Below are positions 1 to 11,530 of a DNA stretch of 64,000 nt, piece after piece. The notes under the pieces were generated by a model. It was given only the letters and a program-made list of their open reading frames with translations. It did no database searches and was not told where the DNA came from. Position numbers and translations under genes: made by a program. The stretch is from Rhynchopus euleeides (taxonomy: Eukaryota > Euglenozoa > Diplonemea > Diplonemida > Diplonemidae), in assembly GCA_963210315.1 (NCBI GenBank), contig OY723269.1:372001-436000 (forward strand), read 5' to 3'. Numbering within the stretch: the first letter of the stretch is position 1; each line of letters opens with the position of its first letter.

Positions 1-1660
1 GTGTGCGTCCGTGTGTGTGTATATCGTATTCCTTGCTGTCTGTGTCTGACGTCTTGTTCTGCAGCTGTGAGACGTCGTATGATGCTGATTGCCCTCCGAT
101 GCCATCAGCTGCTTTGGAGTCACGAGGGTATTGTGGCTCCCTTCGGAGGTTGTTGTTGCAGTGCATGTACTGCTTTTGTGTTTGTAGTTTGCCGGATCAG
201 AAAGTCAGGAGAAGCGAATCGCGCGGCGCCCCAGCCCCAGACCCCAGCCCCTGCCACTTGCCACTTGTGTGCTGCCTTCGTGTGTGCGCCTGTGCCTCCC
301 TGTTCTGCATTTGGTTGCCCTCGCGGGTATCACGATACAGAGCAGTCCACCCCCTCCCCCCCCCCAAAAATCGTTCGCATCATCTTGGCGCCCATTCCTT
401 CCACTTTCTGTGGATGTGTTTGGTATTTCCGAACGGAATTTTCCAGCGTCAAGACTGATACCTCGCCGTTTTCGAGTCAGTCACTTCCACCGCCGCTGCG
501 ATTTGCGTACCGGTAGTTGTGCAGAAATGCTAACATTTAATTTGCTCTGTGGAACCTGGACTGCACCTTCTGGGATGTGAGTCTGTAGATAGTTGGACAG
601 TTGCAGTACCCATCTGTTAGAAAGCTGAAAGGAACCTTGTCGGGCGATCAAGGACGACTGAGGGTTCAGTTTGAGTTTAATGTGGTCCAAGGGTACAACA
701 GACATCACTGCTTGCAGATCCCTCTTGCTTGTCCCTCTGGTAACTTCCAACGGCTCAAACTCCTCGACTTCCTTGGGTGGGCATTTGCCATACCTGACGT
801 AAAACAGTGATGCTTCGTGCTAGTGGTGAACCTGACGTTAGTAAAGGAAGGGTGCTGCGGCTGTCCACGAGGGGCTCTGATGCCTCCTCACGGTGCCTGG
901 TTGGTCGGTTCAGGTGAAACAGAGCAAATTTAGTGTTAGGGGGATGCCTCTGGTCAAGGCCTTTTCACAAAAATTGACCCACGGCGCCGAGTTGGGCCGT
1001 TGGTTCCTGGTTGTAGCTCGGTCTACGCCAGGTTCCACACCCCGTCATCGCAAAACGTACGCATACACAGAGGCAAAACACAACAGCCTCTGTGGTACGG
1101 GAGCATGGCGGGAGGAAATTTTGCCTTTTGGTCAAATAGGCACCCTTTTGTAATCACTTGACCCGCAGGGTGGCTGAGTCTTATCAGACAGGCCGACCTA
1201 CATGTTGATCAGTGGAACCACACAACCTGTTCAACCTGCCCCCGGGGTGGCTGAGTCCACCCCTGCCGTAGCGTAAGATAAGCCTACGTCGACCCTCGTC
1301 GTCCTCTTCGTCGTCCTAGGACTGTGGAGTTCAGCAACCAGGAGGATGCGGAACTGCTGTGAGCTGCACACTCTCTTGACACACCTGCACGTATCTGCGT
1401 TACACTCGTGGTAACCCCGAACCCTGTATTTATACAGGAGACTTCCATCTGGGACAGTTTCTGTTCCAGATGAGCTTTGACAGTGGTAGCCATCTTTGCT
1501 ATGGAGCCATCGTCATTGCTATCGTCGTCACTCGGACCCATGAGCAGTGGATACAATTGGTGTGGAAGGAGAGGGTGCGGTTCTGGATCAGCAGGTCTGA
1601 ATCTGAAACTGGGGACTGAAAGCCATAGGTCTGAGATGACCTCGGTCCAAGCGACCTGAG
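1..1660. other. No recognisable gene
   Basis: Low-information sequence with several short open frames, none with a family signature. One minus-strand frame at 1284-1541 starts with an ATG and a Ser/Asp-rich peptide (GPSDDDSNDDGS). It could be a small exon, but nothing supports it beyond being open. Confidence 0.4.
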
Positions 1661-1800
1661 ACTGAGAACCCCCGGGATTCCCGGCCGGACCCCGGCCGGA
1701 CCCGGCCGGGATTTCCCCGGGATCCCGGCCGGGATTTCAAAATCCCGGTCCCGGGCCCGGAATTTCCGGGCCCGGCCGGGGTTTCCCGGGATCCTGCCGG
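1661..1800. repeat. CCGGG/CCCGG palindrome cluster
   Basis: Built almost wholly from short self-complementary words (CCCGGGATCC, CCGGCCGGG, GGGCCCGGAATTTCCGGGCCC), so it can fold into nested hairpins on either strand. It shows no coding signature. Confidence 0.8.
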
Positions 1801-1835
1801 GGGGCAAACCGTGTAATATAGAATACCAGCCGTAC

Positions 1836-2035
1836 GAAAATTCTGCGTACGCGTACGCAGCGCGGTTTTCAGAAAGTGCGTACGGCATACGCGTACGCGG
1901 ACCGTACGGCCGTACGCTGCCACCACTGCACTAGGGTGGCTGGAGTCCACCGTGTGTGCTACATTTTGCCGCACGGACGCGCCGTCCTTGCACGCGTGCG
2001 CCGTACGCACTTCTGGAAAACACGATGCGTGCGCC
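1836..2035. repeat. CGTACG-rich inverted repeat
   Basis: CGTACG and CGTACGCG words are reiterated. A larger inverted pair, TTTTCAGAAAGTGCGTACGGC near 1865-1885 and its complement near 2008-2030 (GCCGTACGCACTTCTGGAAAA), can form a stem around the middle. Confidence 0.7.
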
Positions 2036-2254
2036 ACCACTGCAAACCCAGCATCCTCTCCGGCACGGCGGAGGGGTTCCGGATCCGGAGGGATTGCTTC
2101 CCCTTTCGTCGGAGCAGCTGTGCAATTTGAATTGCCCACCGGTGCATCCAACTACACTGGCCGAAGCCGGGTTTTCAGGATCTGAGCCGCACCGGGTGGA
2201 AGTTAGCCCCTGGAGCCCCCGATGACTGAAAAACTTGCCCATCCTCCCCTCAGA

Positions 2255-2420
2255 AACGCCTCAGGAGTTTTCAGGAATTTTCAGGAGTTTCAGGAATTCT
2301 TAAGAATTCTTAAGAATTTCCAAGAATTCTTAAGAATTTTCAAGAATTTTAAGAATTCTTGAAAATTCTTAAGAATTCCCGAATTCTTACGAAAAAAGAG
2401 CTTTTTCTCTTAAGAATTCT
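2255..2420. repeat. AAGAATTCTT palindrome array
   Basis: About 165 bp of reiterated AAGAATTCTTAAGAATT-like palindromes, AT-rich against the GC-rich surroundings. It is preceded by a short CAGGA(A/G)TTTT degenerate run. Confidence 0.85.
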
Positions 2421-2425
2421 GTCAA

Positions 2426-3720
2426 ACCATGATTATTTTGGGAGAAACATGATTGATGTGAAGACTGCCGAGGAGCAAAAAGACACCCTATGGAACAGCA
2501 ACAAAGCAAAAAGAAAGGGCAAAGCAAACAAATAAAAAGCCCGGGCATTCTGTTCGTGAGAGGGGCCCGGTGCCCGCGCGCGCCCTGGCTGTCCAGAATT
2601 TCTTTTGGTGGGGCTAGCGCAGCAAGGCTCCACTTTGTGTCGCCGGGCCCTCAGCACAAAACAAAAGAACACAAGCAACAACAAACAACAACAATCTAGG
2701 GGCAAACAAAAAAGCGTAGCAACCGTGCTTCCTTCTTCCTTAATGATGCGTTGACGCTTCCACCGTGACGCTTCCACCATGTGAACACGAGATAGCTAGA
2801 CACACAGAAAAGGAACAGGATCGTCGGAAGCACTCCTACACTTTTACGCATCATAAATGTGCTCAAAAAAACCAGAAAACACCCCCCGCTGGGCCGGGGT
2901 CGGGAGAGAGATGCAAAAAGTATCGTTTGCTACGAGTAACTAACAGAGTGAAGCTCAAGAGGGGATGGGAAGTGGGGGAGGGGGAGACAATAACTTGATT
3001 TTTCGAACGCTGACCCCGCATCCCTCCCCCCCTCTACACGCCTCCCGAGGGGGCGCACGGGAGCGTTCACAATGAGAAGCACTGCACTGCGAGGCCAGCA
3101 CCTTTGGGCTTTCTGGGGCTGGAGCTCGCAGTGCAGCGGGAGAGAGTTTGACAAACACGCACTGATAACACGCTACTTTTTTTTTCAATTTTTTTTGGGG
3201 GAGGAACGATGGAGGGGATGGGAGAGATGGGGCGGGTTGCCTTTCGCCCCTGTGTACGCTGCGCGTCAAACTGTGCCACCTTTTTCTCTCGTGTCTGTAC
3301 TTCTCTGAGCGAAGGCCCTCTCTCCTCCGAAGAAAAATCACGTGGTGCCACACCCGGTGTTTGAGACTCCCGATTTCACGGTGCTTTCACACAGGGAAGG
3401 CCTTCGTTGTTCGGCTAGTTCCAGCAATGCATTTCGACGATTTTCTCACGAAAATAGGAGAAAATGAGCCAAAATGAGCCTATTCGGCACGTAGAACGAA
3501 GACCCCATCCTCCCTTTCAGTGATTTTTTTACTTCACTATCTTTGACTATCTTGACTCTCTGGGTGATGTCGTGCAAGATTACACAGCACGGCACACACA
3601 CACAAAAAGACACAACAAGAAAGAACCAGAAAGAACCCCCGTCCTGCAACCACGCCCCACCCCCTGCACATAGCAACGTACAACCGACACACCCGCCCTG
3701 CACACAGTACCCCCCCCCCC
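2426..3720. other. Intergenic, nothing recognised
   Basis: I see no gene or repeat family here. Open frames on both strands are short and compositionally biased. A C-rich run lies immediately before the foldback element. Confidence 0.4.
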
Positions 3721-3723
3721 CTA

Positions 3724-4871
3724 GGGGGGGTCAAATGGGGGTGACAAACACGATTTTTCAAAAAACCGGCGCAGAGGCCCCAAAGCCCCCGTAAACCCTC
3801 CAAACCCCCCCAGATCGGTCCGGAAACCCATCGAACCCCACTTTTCCACCATTCCGGGCACCTCAGGTGCCCGAATTGGGGTACCTAAATTTTGTGCCAC
3901 CGTTTGGTACCGGACAGTGCCACTGTGTGGGAGGTTGGAAAAGAAAATGCCCCAACACACCACATCTGAGGGTTGCAATGCATGTTGCTTGCCAACCACG
4001 TCATCCGGTGGGTGTCAGGCGCTATGTAGGTGGCATGAGCCAGGTCTTCGATGTGTTCTGGCTTGTATATGTACCTCCCTGCCTGCGGCACAGGCACTGC
4101 CTTTGTCCCCCACACCAGCCACAGAGAGCGTATTGTACTCGGTCCACGGTTGCTGATTCATTGTGATGCGTTGTATCCTCGAGTGAACGTCACACACTAG
4201 TGGCACCACCACCCGCCATCCGAGAGCTGTATTGACTTTGCGCCCTTCCGTTGCATTCACCTCGCCACGCATATTGCACCGTTCAGTACCAGTGCTCTTG
4301 GGCCAGGCAAAGTAGACCGCAGCAACTACCAATTCTGGCACAATGGGTACCACGACAGCGCACTTCGTGTGTTCCCGGAATGTACAGCTCGTGTTGCAAC
4401 AGTCGTTGTCAACACATCCCGGTTGTGGAGCACTGCTGCACAGGAATCACACGACCATCTGGACTTGTTCCGTACCTACAGGCAGCCTCCCGGTGCATGG
4501 TGGCAGGGAGGTACATATACAAGCCAGAACTCATCGAAGACCTGGCTAATGCCACCTACATAGCGCCTGACACCCACCGGATGACGTGGTTGGCAAGCAA
4601 CATGCATTGCAACCCTCAGATGTGGTGTGTTGGGGCATTTTCTTTTCCAACCTCCCACACAGTGGCACTGTCCGGTACCAAACGGTGGCACAAAATTTAG
4701 GTACCCCAATTCGGGCACCTGAGGTGCCCGGAATGGTGGAAAAGTGGGGTTCGATGGGTTTCCGGACCGATCTGGGGGGGTTTGGAGGGTTTACGGGGGC
4801 TTTGGGGCCTCTGCGCCGGTTTTTTGAAAAATCGTGTTTGTCCACGTAAAAGGGTGGCATTTGACCCCCCC
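3724..4871. mobile_element. Foldback/MITE-like element, copy 1
   Basis: A 1,148-bp element with long inverted arms, 3724-4083 and 4502-4871, around a spacer of about 420 bp. It starts GGGGGGGTCAAATGG and ends with the complement of GGGGGGGTCAAATG. A TA lies on each side (3722-3723 and 4872-4873), as expected for Tc1/mariner-type target duplication. The arms differ at the extreme ends: one reads GGGGGTGACAAACACG and the other CCACCCTTTTACGTGGACAA after the shared start. The spacer has an open minus-strand frame (to 4353) without a recognised domain, so this may be a small element carrying captured DNA. A transcript would form a long hairpin. A same-sized copy lies at 20891-22038 in the opposite orientation. 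Confidence 0.9.
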
Positions 4872-5058
4872 TACCCCCCCCCCGCCCCTGCCCCACAGGC
4901 GCACACACCCCACCCATCCAGCAACACAGCTTCTCTTAAGGGTAGGAAATGGAAGAGAGACGAAGCGTGTCAAAACTGGGATGGGAAGGGGTGGCGGTGG
5001 CGGGGACGGGGCAGGGGGGGGGGGGGGGGGCACACAACCACACACGACGCAGCAAGGA

Positions 5059-6726
5059 TCACTCCGAGCTGCTCCGCCTCAGGCTGCCGAGAGCATCCCC
5101 GAGGTGCGCGGGCGGGTTGTTGTTCCTGCGGGGTGCACGGGCAGGCCTCCCCTGGAAGGGCGGAGGCCCAGCGCGTGACCCGCCAGGCTGCTGCTGGTGC
5201 TGCTGCTGGTGCGGGAGGAAGTGGTTGTAGTTGCGGTGGTGGTGGTGGTGGTGGTGGTGGTGCATCATCGGCGCCTGGCCCGGCATGCCCCACATCTCCA
5301 CCTCACCCAGCCCCCACTCCGCCCGCTTCCCCTCCACCACGCCCCGCACCTCCGCACCACACGGCGGGCACGGGGAACGCGCCAGCAGCGACCGCGCCCC
5401 ACGCCCCTCCAGCAGCAACGCCACCAGGGGCACGCAGCCTGTGCCACACGCAACGTGCAGCGCGTTGGGCTCGTTCTCCATGTTGAACCGAGCCTCCTCC
5501 GGCTCGTCGGGCCGGATGAGCTCCCTCACGCATGCCAGGGCGGACTCGGAAACCTGCTTCTCGCGCATCTGCGCCAGGCAAGCATCCAGCGCGTTCTTCG
5601 GAGGCGCATACATCATTGGTGGGTTCATCCCTGTGCCCTGTGGGAAAGCAGCACGCCGAGCCGGGTCAGCCCCAGCGTCAATCAGCAGACGCACCATGTC
5701 AGGCCACTGCTGGTTGCACGCCATGTTCAGAACGGGATCCCCGTCGGGCATCAGGGCGTCGGGCGTGGCGCCGCCCACCAGCAGCGCCTCCGCCACAGGT
5801 CGCAGGAAGTACGCCACCGCTCTGCACAGGGGTGACCCCATGGTGGGGTCCCACACGTTCGGAGACGCCCCGTGGCTGATCAGCAGCTCCACCATCTGGG
5901 CAGAGGTGGCGGTGTAGAGCGGGTTGGTTGTGAGGGGTACGTTGCCGACGTCGCCGATGTGTGTGGCGAGCGCCTCTGCGCAGCGCAGCGCGTTGGAGGC
6001 TGAGGCGAGCCACAGCAGCAGGGTGTGCTCGAGGGAGGGCAGGCGTGCCGCCCACCCCTCCAGCAGGGCCTGCATGCACTCCACCCGGTCCAGCCGCACG
6101 GCGAGGCGCAGAGGGCACGCGGTGTCGTCGAGCACGCCCTGCATCGAGATGTTGGCGTTGTTGCGGATGCACACCTCCCCAGGCAGGGCGGCACGCACCG
6201 CAGCGATGTTGCCGTTGCGCACCGCCTCTGCGAGTGTCAGCGCGGGGGTGGGTGGCGGTGTGGCGATGGTGGTGGCGGCGGCGGCTGCGGCGCGCAGGAG
6301 AGCTTCCAGCGCGTCCTGCGGGAGTGGCGAGGTGGTGGGGGCAGGCGCAGCGGCAGCGGCAGGGGCGCCGCGGGTGGGGTGCTTGCTGGTGCTGCTGGCG
6401 TTGCTGCGGTGCTGTGTCTCGAGGCGTGCCAGCTGTGTCTGCAGGGTGTCCAGCTGGTCCACCAGCGCCAGCTGCTCATGGCTGAGCATGCGGATGGCGC
6501 CCTGGCATTCACCCATCGAGGCGGACAGGTCCTGCACGGCAGCAGCGGTGGCTGCGTCGGCGGCGCCGTCGCTGGCGGGTGCAATATGGACTGCGGTCAC
6601 ATCGACGGCAGCCCCCACGTCGCCCTGGCGCCTGCCTTCGGCAAATGCTTCAAGCTCCGCGACACGGTCCTGGAGCTGTGAGACGAGGCCTTCCACCCTC
6701 CGCGCGTCAGCACGCATCGCAGTCAT
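5059..6726 (-). CDS. Ankyrin-repeat protein with N-terminal coiled coil and His/Gln-rich tail
   Basis: A 555-residue protein with an ATG start and TGA stop. Residues 5-110 look coiled-coil (VEGLVSQLQDRVAELEAF, then a heptad-like stretch around 85-105). An Ala/Pro/Thr linker follows. Degenerate ankyrin repeats run from about 165 to 450, with typical cores such as VELLISHGASPN (279-290), AEALLVGGATPDA and VRLLIDAGADP (345-355). The tail has a nine-His tract encoded by a (GTG)n microsatellite and a Gln-rich segment (QQQHQQQ), both low complexity. Ankyrin repeats bind protein partners; no enzymatic domain is visible, so the specific role is unknown. The foldback element begins within 200 bp downstream of the stop. 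A single-exon model is assumed; the clean 3' part may hide alternative splicing. Confidence 0.8.
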   Translation of the reverse strand: MTAMRADARRVEGLVSQLQDRVAELEAFAEGRRQGDVGAAVDVTAVHIAPASDGAADAATAAAVQDLSASMGECQGAIRMLSHEQLALVDQLDTLQTQLARLETQHRSNASSTSKHPTRGAPAAAAAPAPTTSPLPQDALEALLRAAAAAATTIATPPPTPALTLAEAVRNGNIAAVRAALPGEVCIRNNANISMQGVLDDTACPLRLAVRLDRVECMQALLEGWAARLPSLEHTLLLWLASASNALRCAEALATHIGDVGNVPLTTNPLYTATSAQMVELLISHGASPNVWDPTMGSPLCRAVAYFLRPVAEALLVGGATPDALMPDGDPVLNMACNQQWPDMVRLLIDAGADPARRAAFPQGTGMNPPMMYAPPKNALDACLAQMREKQVSESALACVRELIRPDEPEEARFNMENEPNALHVACGTGCVPLVALLLEGRGARSLLARSPCPPCGAEVRGVVEGKRAEWGLGEVEMWGMPGQAPMMHHHHHHHHHRNYNHFLPHQQQHQQQPGGSRAGPPPFQGRPARAPRRNNNPPAHLGDALGSLRRSSSE

Positions 6727-8044
6727 GGTTCTATCCGGCGTGTAGCTGTCGCGGGTGTGAGATGGTCAAAATGGGGTGTGGGGTGTGGAGCCTCCACACG
6801 ATGGGGGGGAGGAGGGTTACAAAAATGCGCAGGTCGGGGTGCGGTAATTCAACCTCTCCCGGTCTTCCGAGTGGGCGAAGGCTTCGCAGCGGCAGGCTCA
6901 TGACTTGAATGTGAGGTGTTTCTTTCTGATTCCGTGATCTCCTTCAGGATGGAGGGGGTGCTTTGCGTAAGGTACGCAAGGTTAACGGCAGGAGATGGTT
7001 TGCGGGCAGGGAGAGGGGCAGGATAGGGGCGGGGGCGTAGGGGGTGGGCAGGGCTGCTTGGGTCCTTGCGATTCACCCAGCAGACAGATTGCTATCCTCT
7101 GACATGGAATGTTCGACTCCACGCACAATATGTCCTTACCGCGGATCCCTTTCCCGAACTGGCAGGGATCTTGATAAAAAGATCTGTCGGCCGCAGACCA
7201 GAATTCCTAATTGGCAGAGGCATGTTGAAAAGTATCACCTCAACTCTGCCGCTCTTCCTCTACGACCGGCAAACATGCGCAGGAAGGGGGTGCGCCGCCT
7301 TTGAAACACGGGGCCTCGTTGTGACTGCGGCAAGAATTTGGTGACTCAAACCAAAGATATAGCAGGGACATCGGAGAGTCGAGCACACGGAATGTACCCT
7401 GAAACGTGAGTTGGCTGGCGGCGCGAAGAATGAAACGTGTCAGAATAATACATCACGGAACACGGGGATGGGATGGGGACAGGTTGTGGTGAGACACACC
7501 TCGCCCTCTGATGAGGTGAGGTGGGCACCGCAATGGGGCTCTCCCTTGTGCGGCATTGGCAAAAAATTGAACCTGCCCCATCCCATTCCCGCTTTAGTGC
7601 ATGATGGAAAAACAGAACAGCAAATGAAAACGGGCCCCTTGCCAACACACACAGCCCAGGGAGCAATGGAGCTGTGGGGCAGGGAAGGGACAACAGGACA
7701 ACAGGAAAACAAAAGAGAAAACGGAACCCCTTGCCGACACCACAGCCCAGGGAGCATGGGACTGTGGGCGCTATGAAGGGACCCCGGAGGTGGTCAGGCG
7801 TCCCGTGCCGTGTTGTGGAACAGAGACGGAGGACGTTGACACCGGCAATGCCAGGTGCCAACAGAGGTCCGCCACTGTCCCCTCAACAAGAGGCAACAGG
7901 GCAGGGACGGGAGGGATGCCAGATGTGCTACAACTCCGAGAGGTGGTTGCACTGCCTGGGCGCAGCAAATCATGCAGTGCGTAACACACACACACTCGCC
8001 AGTGGATGCCCGTGCCTGAGATACCTGCTCGTGTGCGCAGAGTC
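6727..8044. other. Intergenic; imperfect short direct repeat
   Basis: No gene recognised. A phrase like CACAGCCCAGGGAGCA occurs twice, near 7646 and 7740, within two similar stretches of about 50 bp. The 3' flank of the cysteine-module gene begins at the right edge. Confidence 0.4.
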
Positions 8045-11000
8045 TTACACGTGATTGACCTCCTTGGCAGGCTCGTTGGCCGGCTCGTTGGTGGGAGTGG
8101 CCGGCTTCTTCTTCCGCATCACAACGGCCACCACCCCGCCCACCACGAGGAGGGCGGCAATGCTGGCACCCACCACGATGCCCACAAGCGCCCCGGTACT
8201 CAGGTCGTCGTCGCTCTCCGACGGCGACGGCGACGACGACGCACGGATCTGGCAGGTGTACTGCGTGCCGACCATCGTGCGCGCCGCCGCGGACGTGCAG
8301 CCCACGGCCTGGCACGTGTTGCTCTGGTCCAGCACGGTGTGTGTCGCGTGGGGCAGCTCACACGCCGCCCCGCTGCTCACCCCGCTGCCCGTTGCCGAGA
8401 GGGCGGCCAGTGTGCGGGCGGCGCGCTGTGCCTGCACCGACCCGGACCCGGAGCGTGTGTTGAAGAGTGTGTGGAGCGTCTCGTTCCCTGCCGCGAGCTC
8501 CGCCACCTTGCTGGGGTCGGCTGCCACAAGCACGGCCACAGAGACACCCGAACCTGAACCCGACCCGCCGCGCAGCACCACGACGCTGTCCACGCCGCCC
8601 GGCACAGCGCCGAGGATGGCGGCCAGCGTGGCCACGAGGTCCGCTTTCGCAGCAGCCGTCACGTCTGCCGCCGAGTTCTGCCCGAAGTCGAGCCTTGCGG
8701 CCAGCGACACCGCCGTGGCAGCGTCTGCCAAGCACAGCGGCACGTGCTCGTTCGCGTGCACATAGCCCGATGTCACGCACTTGCACGTGCTGCCGCGCAC
8801 ACCGACGTCGCACGTCGCAGCAGGGTCCATCCCGTCAAGGCGGCAGTCCTGGTCCCTCGTGCAGAAGCTGGACACATCCGACCTGGCCGTCCCGGTCGGA
8901 ACCGGTGTCGGCTTGGATGTCGGCTCGGGTGTTGGCTTGGATGTCGGCTCAGGTGTTGGCTTGGGTGTCGGCTTGGATGTCGGCTCGCGAGTCGTAGGTG
9001 TAGGGGTGATGGCAGGGGCGTCCGTCTCACCTGGGTTGAACCCACCACCGCATGCACAGCACGCCTCCTTTGCCCCCGCCCATTTGTTGCACTCATGCCA
9101 GCGTGCAGGCCTTCTCAGCGTGGTGCAGTTTCCGGAGAGCCACTCCCCCGACTTGTAGGTCCACTCAGAGCCGTCGTGCTGCGGCTTGTCCACGCACTGG
9201 CTGGGGTCGACCGGCATGGCGGTCTCAGGAACAGGTGTCGCAGGTGCAGGGGTGGCAGAGCTGTTCGTCTCATTTTGTGCGCCAGTCGCAGTCACATTCA
9301 CACCCTCCCCACCGCCACAGGCGCAGCACGCCTCTCTTGCGGTGATGGAATCCGCGTGCGCGAGCCCGACACTCTCCAGGCAGCTGGGTGGATCCTCGTC
9401 GAAGTAGCTGCAGCCGATGGAGATGTCATGCCCCTCTGGTCCCAGCCGCGCCGACCAGTCCCAACCATTCAACAACCGCAGGTCCTCGCACTGTGTAGGT
9501 GCAGGGGTGATGGCAGGGGGATTCGTCTCACCCGGTGCGACCCCACCACCGCATGCACAGCACGCCTCCTTTGCCCCCTCCCAGTTGTTGCACTCGTGCC
9601 GGTGCGCAGCGCTTCTCAGCGTGGTGCAGTTTCCGGGGAGCCACCTCCACGCCCCCGGCTTGTAGGCCCACTCAGCGCCGTCGGGGCGCGGCTTGTCCAC
9701 ACACTGGCTGGGGTCGACCGGCATGTCGGTCTCAGGAACAGCTGTCGCAGGTGCAGGGGTGGCAGGGACGTTCGTCTCGCCCGCTCCGAGCCCACCACCG
9801 CACACACAGCACGCCTCCTTTGCGGTGTACACGTTGCGCGTCGAAGCAACGCTCCATCCACAGTACCTGGGGTCACTTTCAAAGTAGGCGCAGTCCGTTG
9901 ACCGCTTCCAGTTGTAAGCGGACCACATACCACCCCCAGGCATCGACTTGTCCACACACCCAGCGGGGATCGGCTGGAATGTCAGAGGGGCGGGAGTCGG
10001 CGGTGCAGGGGTGGCAGGGACGTTCGTCTCACCCGCTCCGAGCCCACCACCGCACACACAGCACGCCTCCTTTGCGGTGTATACGTTGCGCGTCGAAGCA
10101 ACGCTCCATCCACAGTGACTGGGGTCACTTTCAAAGTAGGTGCAGTTCACCGTCCGCACCAGCCAGTTCTGGGGGTAAGCGGACCACATACCACCCCCAG
10201 GCATCGACCTGTCGACACACCCAGCGGGGATCGGCTGGAATGTCAGAGGGGCGGGAGTCGGTGGTGCAGGGGTGGCAGGGACGTTCGTCTCACCCGGCCC
10301 GAGCCCACCACCGCATGCACAGCACGCCTCCTTTGCCCCCGCCCATTTGTTGCACTCGTGCCGGCGTGCAGCCCTTCTCAGCGTGGTGCAGTTTCCGGAG
10401 AGCCACCTCCCCGAACTGTAGGTCCACTCAGAGCCGTCGGGGTGCAGCTTGTCCACGCACTGGCTGGGGTCGACCGGCATGTCGGTCTCAGGAACAGCTG
10501 TCGCAGGTGCAGGGGTGGCAGGGACGTTCGTCTCGCCCGCTCCGAGCCCACCACCGCACACACAGCACGCCTCCTTTGCGGTGTACACGTTGCGCGTCGA
10601 AGCAACGCTCCATCCACAGTGACTGGGGTCACTTTCAAAGTAGGTGCAGTTCACCGTCCGCACCAGCCAGTTGTAAGCGGACCACATACCACCCCCAGGC
10701 ATCGACCTGTCGACACACCCAGCGGGGATCGGCTGGAATGTCAGAGGGGCGGGAGTCGGCGGTGCAGGGGTGGGAGGGATGTTCGTCTCACCCGGCCCGA
10801 GCCCACCACCGCACACACAGCACGCCTCCCCCGCGGTGTACACGTTGCGCCTCGAAGCCTCCCAGGACACACAATTACGCGGGTCACTCCCAAACCACGC
10901 GCAGGTTGCCCAGCGAAGCCGCGAGTTGGAGGACCAATCAACGCCGGCCAGCGTCCTGTCCACACACCCGGGGCGGGACGGTGTGAATGTCGGAGGGGCG

Positions 11001-11530
11001 AGGGTCGCAGGTGCAGAGGTGGCAGGGGCGTACGTCTCATGCGGCAGCAGCCCACCACCGCACACACAGCACGCCTCCTTTGCGGTGTACACGTCCTTCG
11101 TCGTGGCGAGGCCCCCCTGGCAGTGAGCGGGGTCACTTCCAAACCACGCGCAGTTTCTGGGCTCGCTCCACGTGAGCGTCGTGAGCTCCCACTCAGCACC
11201 GTCGGCCAGCACCCTGTCCACGCACTGAGGGCGGGGCGGCAAGAATGTGGGGGTCCCAGGCAAAGGGGCGTGCGTATTACCCTCTTCCAGCCCACCGCCA
11301 CAGGCGCAGCACGCCTCTCTTGCGGTGATGTAATCCGCGTACGCGAGCCCGACACTCTCCAGGCAGCTGGGTGGATCCTCGGCGAAGTAGCTGCACCCGA
11401 TGGAGATGTCATGCTCCATTGGCCCCAGCCGCGCCGACCAGCCCCAACCATTCAACAACCGCCGGTTCTCGCACTCACCCCACGCTGTGTCCGTCAGGAA
11501 GACGCACACCGATGCTATCCGGGAGAACAT
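8045..11530 (-). CDS. Type I membrane protein with ten CCxCGGG cysteine-rich modules
   Basis: A 1,161-residue protein with ATG start and TAA stop. The N-terminus is short and moderately hydrophobic (possible signal peptide). Ten tandem modules of about 75-100 residues follow, each ending in EACC(A/V)CGGG and typically containing CVD, a W, and a C(A/T)YF-type motif. They are joined by Pro/Thr/Ala linkers. A PTPEPTSKP-type stalk comes next, then a Cys-containing ectodomain, a hydrophobic segment at about 1114-1137 (GALVGIVVGASIAALLVV) and a short basic tail (MRKKKP). The layout predicts a cell-surface protein with a disulphide-rich extracellular part; ligand and role are unknown. Several modules are nearly identical in DNA, indicating recent internal duplication or conversion. 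The start lies 59 bp from the inserted retrotransposon, so an upstream exon or promoter may have been displaced. Confidence 0.8.
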   Translation of the reverse strand: MFSRIASVCVFLTDTAWGECENRRLLNGWGWSARLGPMEHDISIGCSYFAEDPPSCLESVGLAYADYITAREACCACGGGLEEGNTHAPLPGTPTFLPPRPQCVDRVLADGAEWELTTLTWSEPRNCAWFGSDPAHCQGGLATTKDVYTAKEACCVCGGGLLPHETYAPATSAPATLAPPTFTPSRPGCVDRTLAGVDWSSNSRLRWATCAWFGSDPRNCVSWEASRRNVYTAGEACCVCGGGLGPGETNIPPTPAPPTPAPLTFQPIPAGCVDRSMPGGGMWSAYNWLVRTVNCTYFESDPSHCGWSVASTRNVYTAKEACCVCGGGLGAGETNVPATPAPATAVPETDMPVDPSQCVDKLHPDGSEWTYSSGRWLSGNCTTLRRAARRHECNKWAGAKEACCACGGGLGPGETNVPATPAPPTPAPLTFQPIPAGCVDRSMPGGGMWSAYPQNWLVRTVNCTYFESDPSHCGWSVASTRNVYTAKEACCVCGGGLGAGETNVPATPAPPTPAPLTFQPIPAGCVDKSMPGGGMWSAYNWKRSTDCAYFESDPRYCGWSVASTRNVYTAKEACCVCGGGLGAGETNVPATPAPATAVPETDMPVDPSQCVDKPRPDGAEWAYKPGAWRWLPGNCTTLRSAAHRHECNNWEGAKEACCACGGGVAPGETNPPAITPAPTQCEDLRLLNGWDWSARLGPEGHDISIGCSYFDEDPPSCLESVGLAHADSITAREACCACGGGEGVNVTATGAQNETNSSATPAPATPVPETAMPVDPSQCVDKPQHDGSEWTYKSGEWLSGNCTTLRRPARWHECNKWAGAKEACCACGGGFNPGETDAPAITPTPTTREPTSKPTPKPTPEPTSKPTPEPTSKPTPVPTGTARSDVSSFCTRDQDCRLDGMDPAATCDVGVRGSTCKCVTSGYVHANEHVPLCLADAATAVSLAARLDFGQNSAADVTAAAKADLVATLAAILGAVPGGVDSVVVLRGGSGSGSGVSVAVLVAADPSKVAELAAGNETLHTLFNTRSGSGSVQAQRAARTLAALSATGSGVSSGAACELPHATHTVLDQSNTCQAVGCTSAAARTMVGTQYTCQIRASSSPSPSESDDDLSTGALVGIVVGASIAALLVVGGVVAVVMRKKKPATPTNEPANEPAKEVNHV

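Noticed and set aside
4788..5490. Plus-strand 234-codon frame
   Set aside because: Gly/Pro/Ala-rich translation of G/C runs and the antisense of the ankyrin protein's tail.
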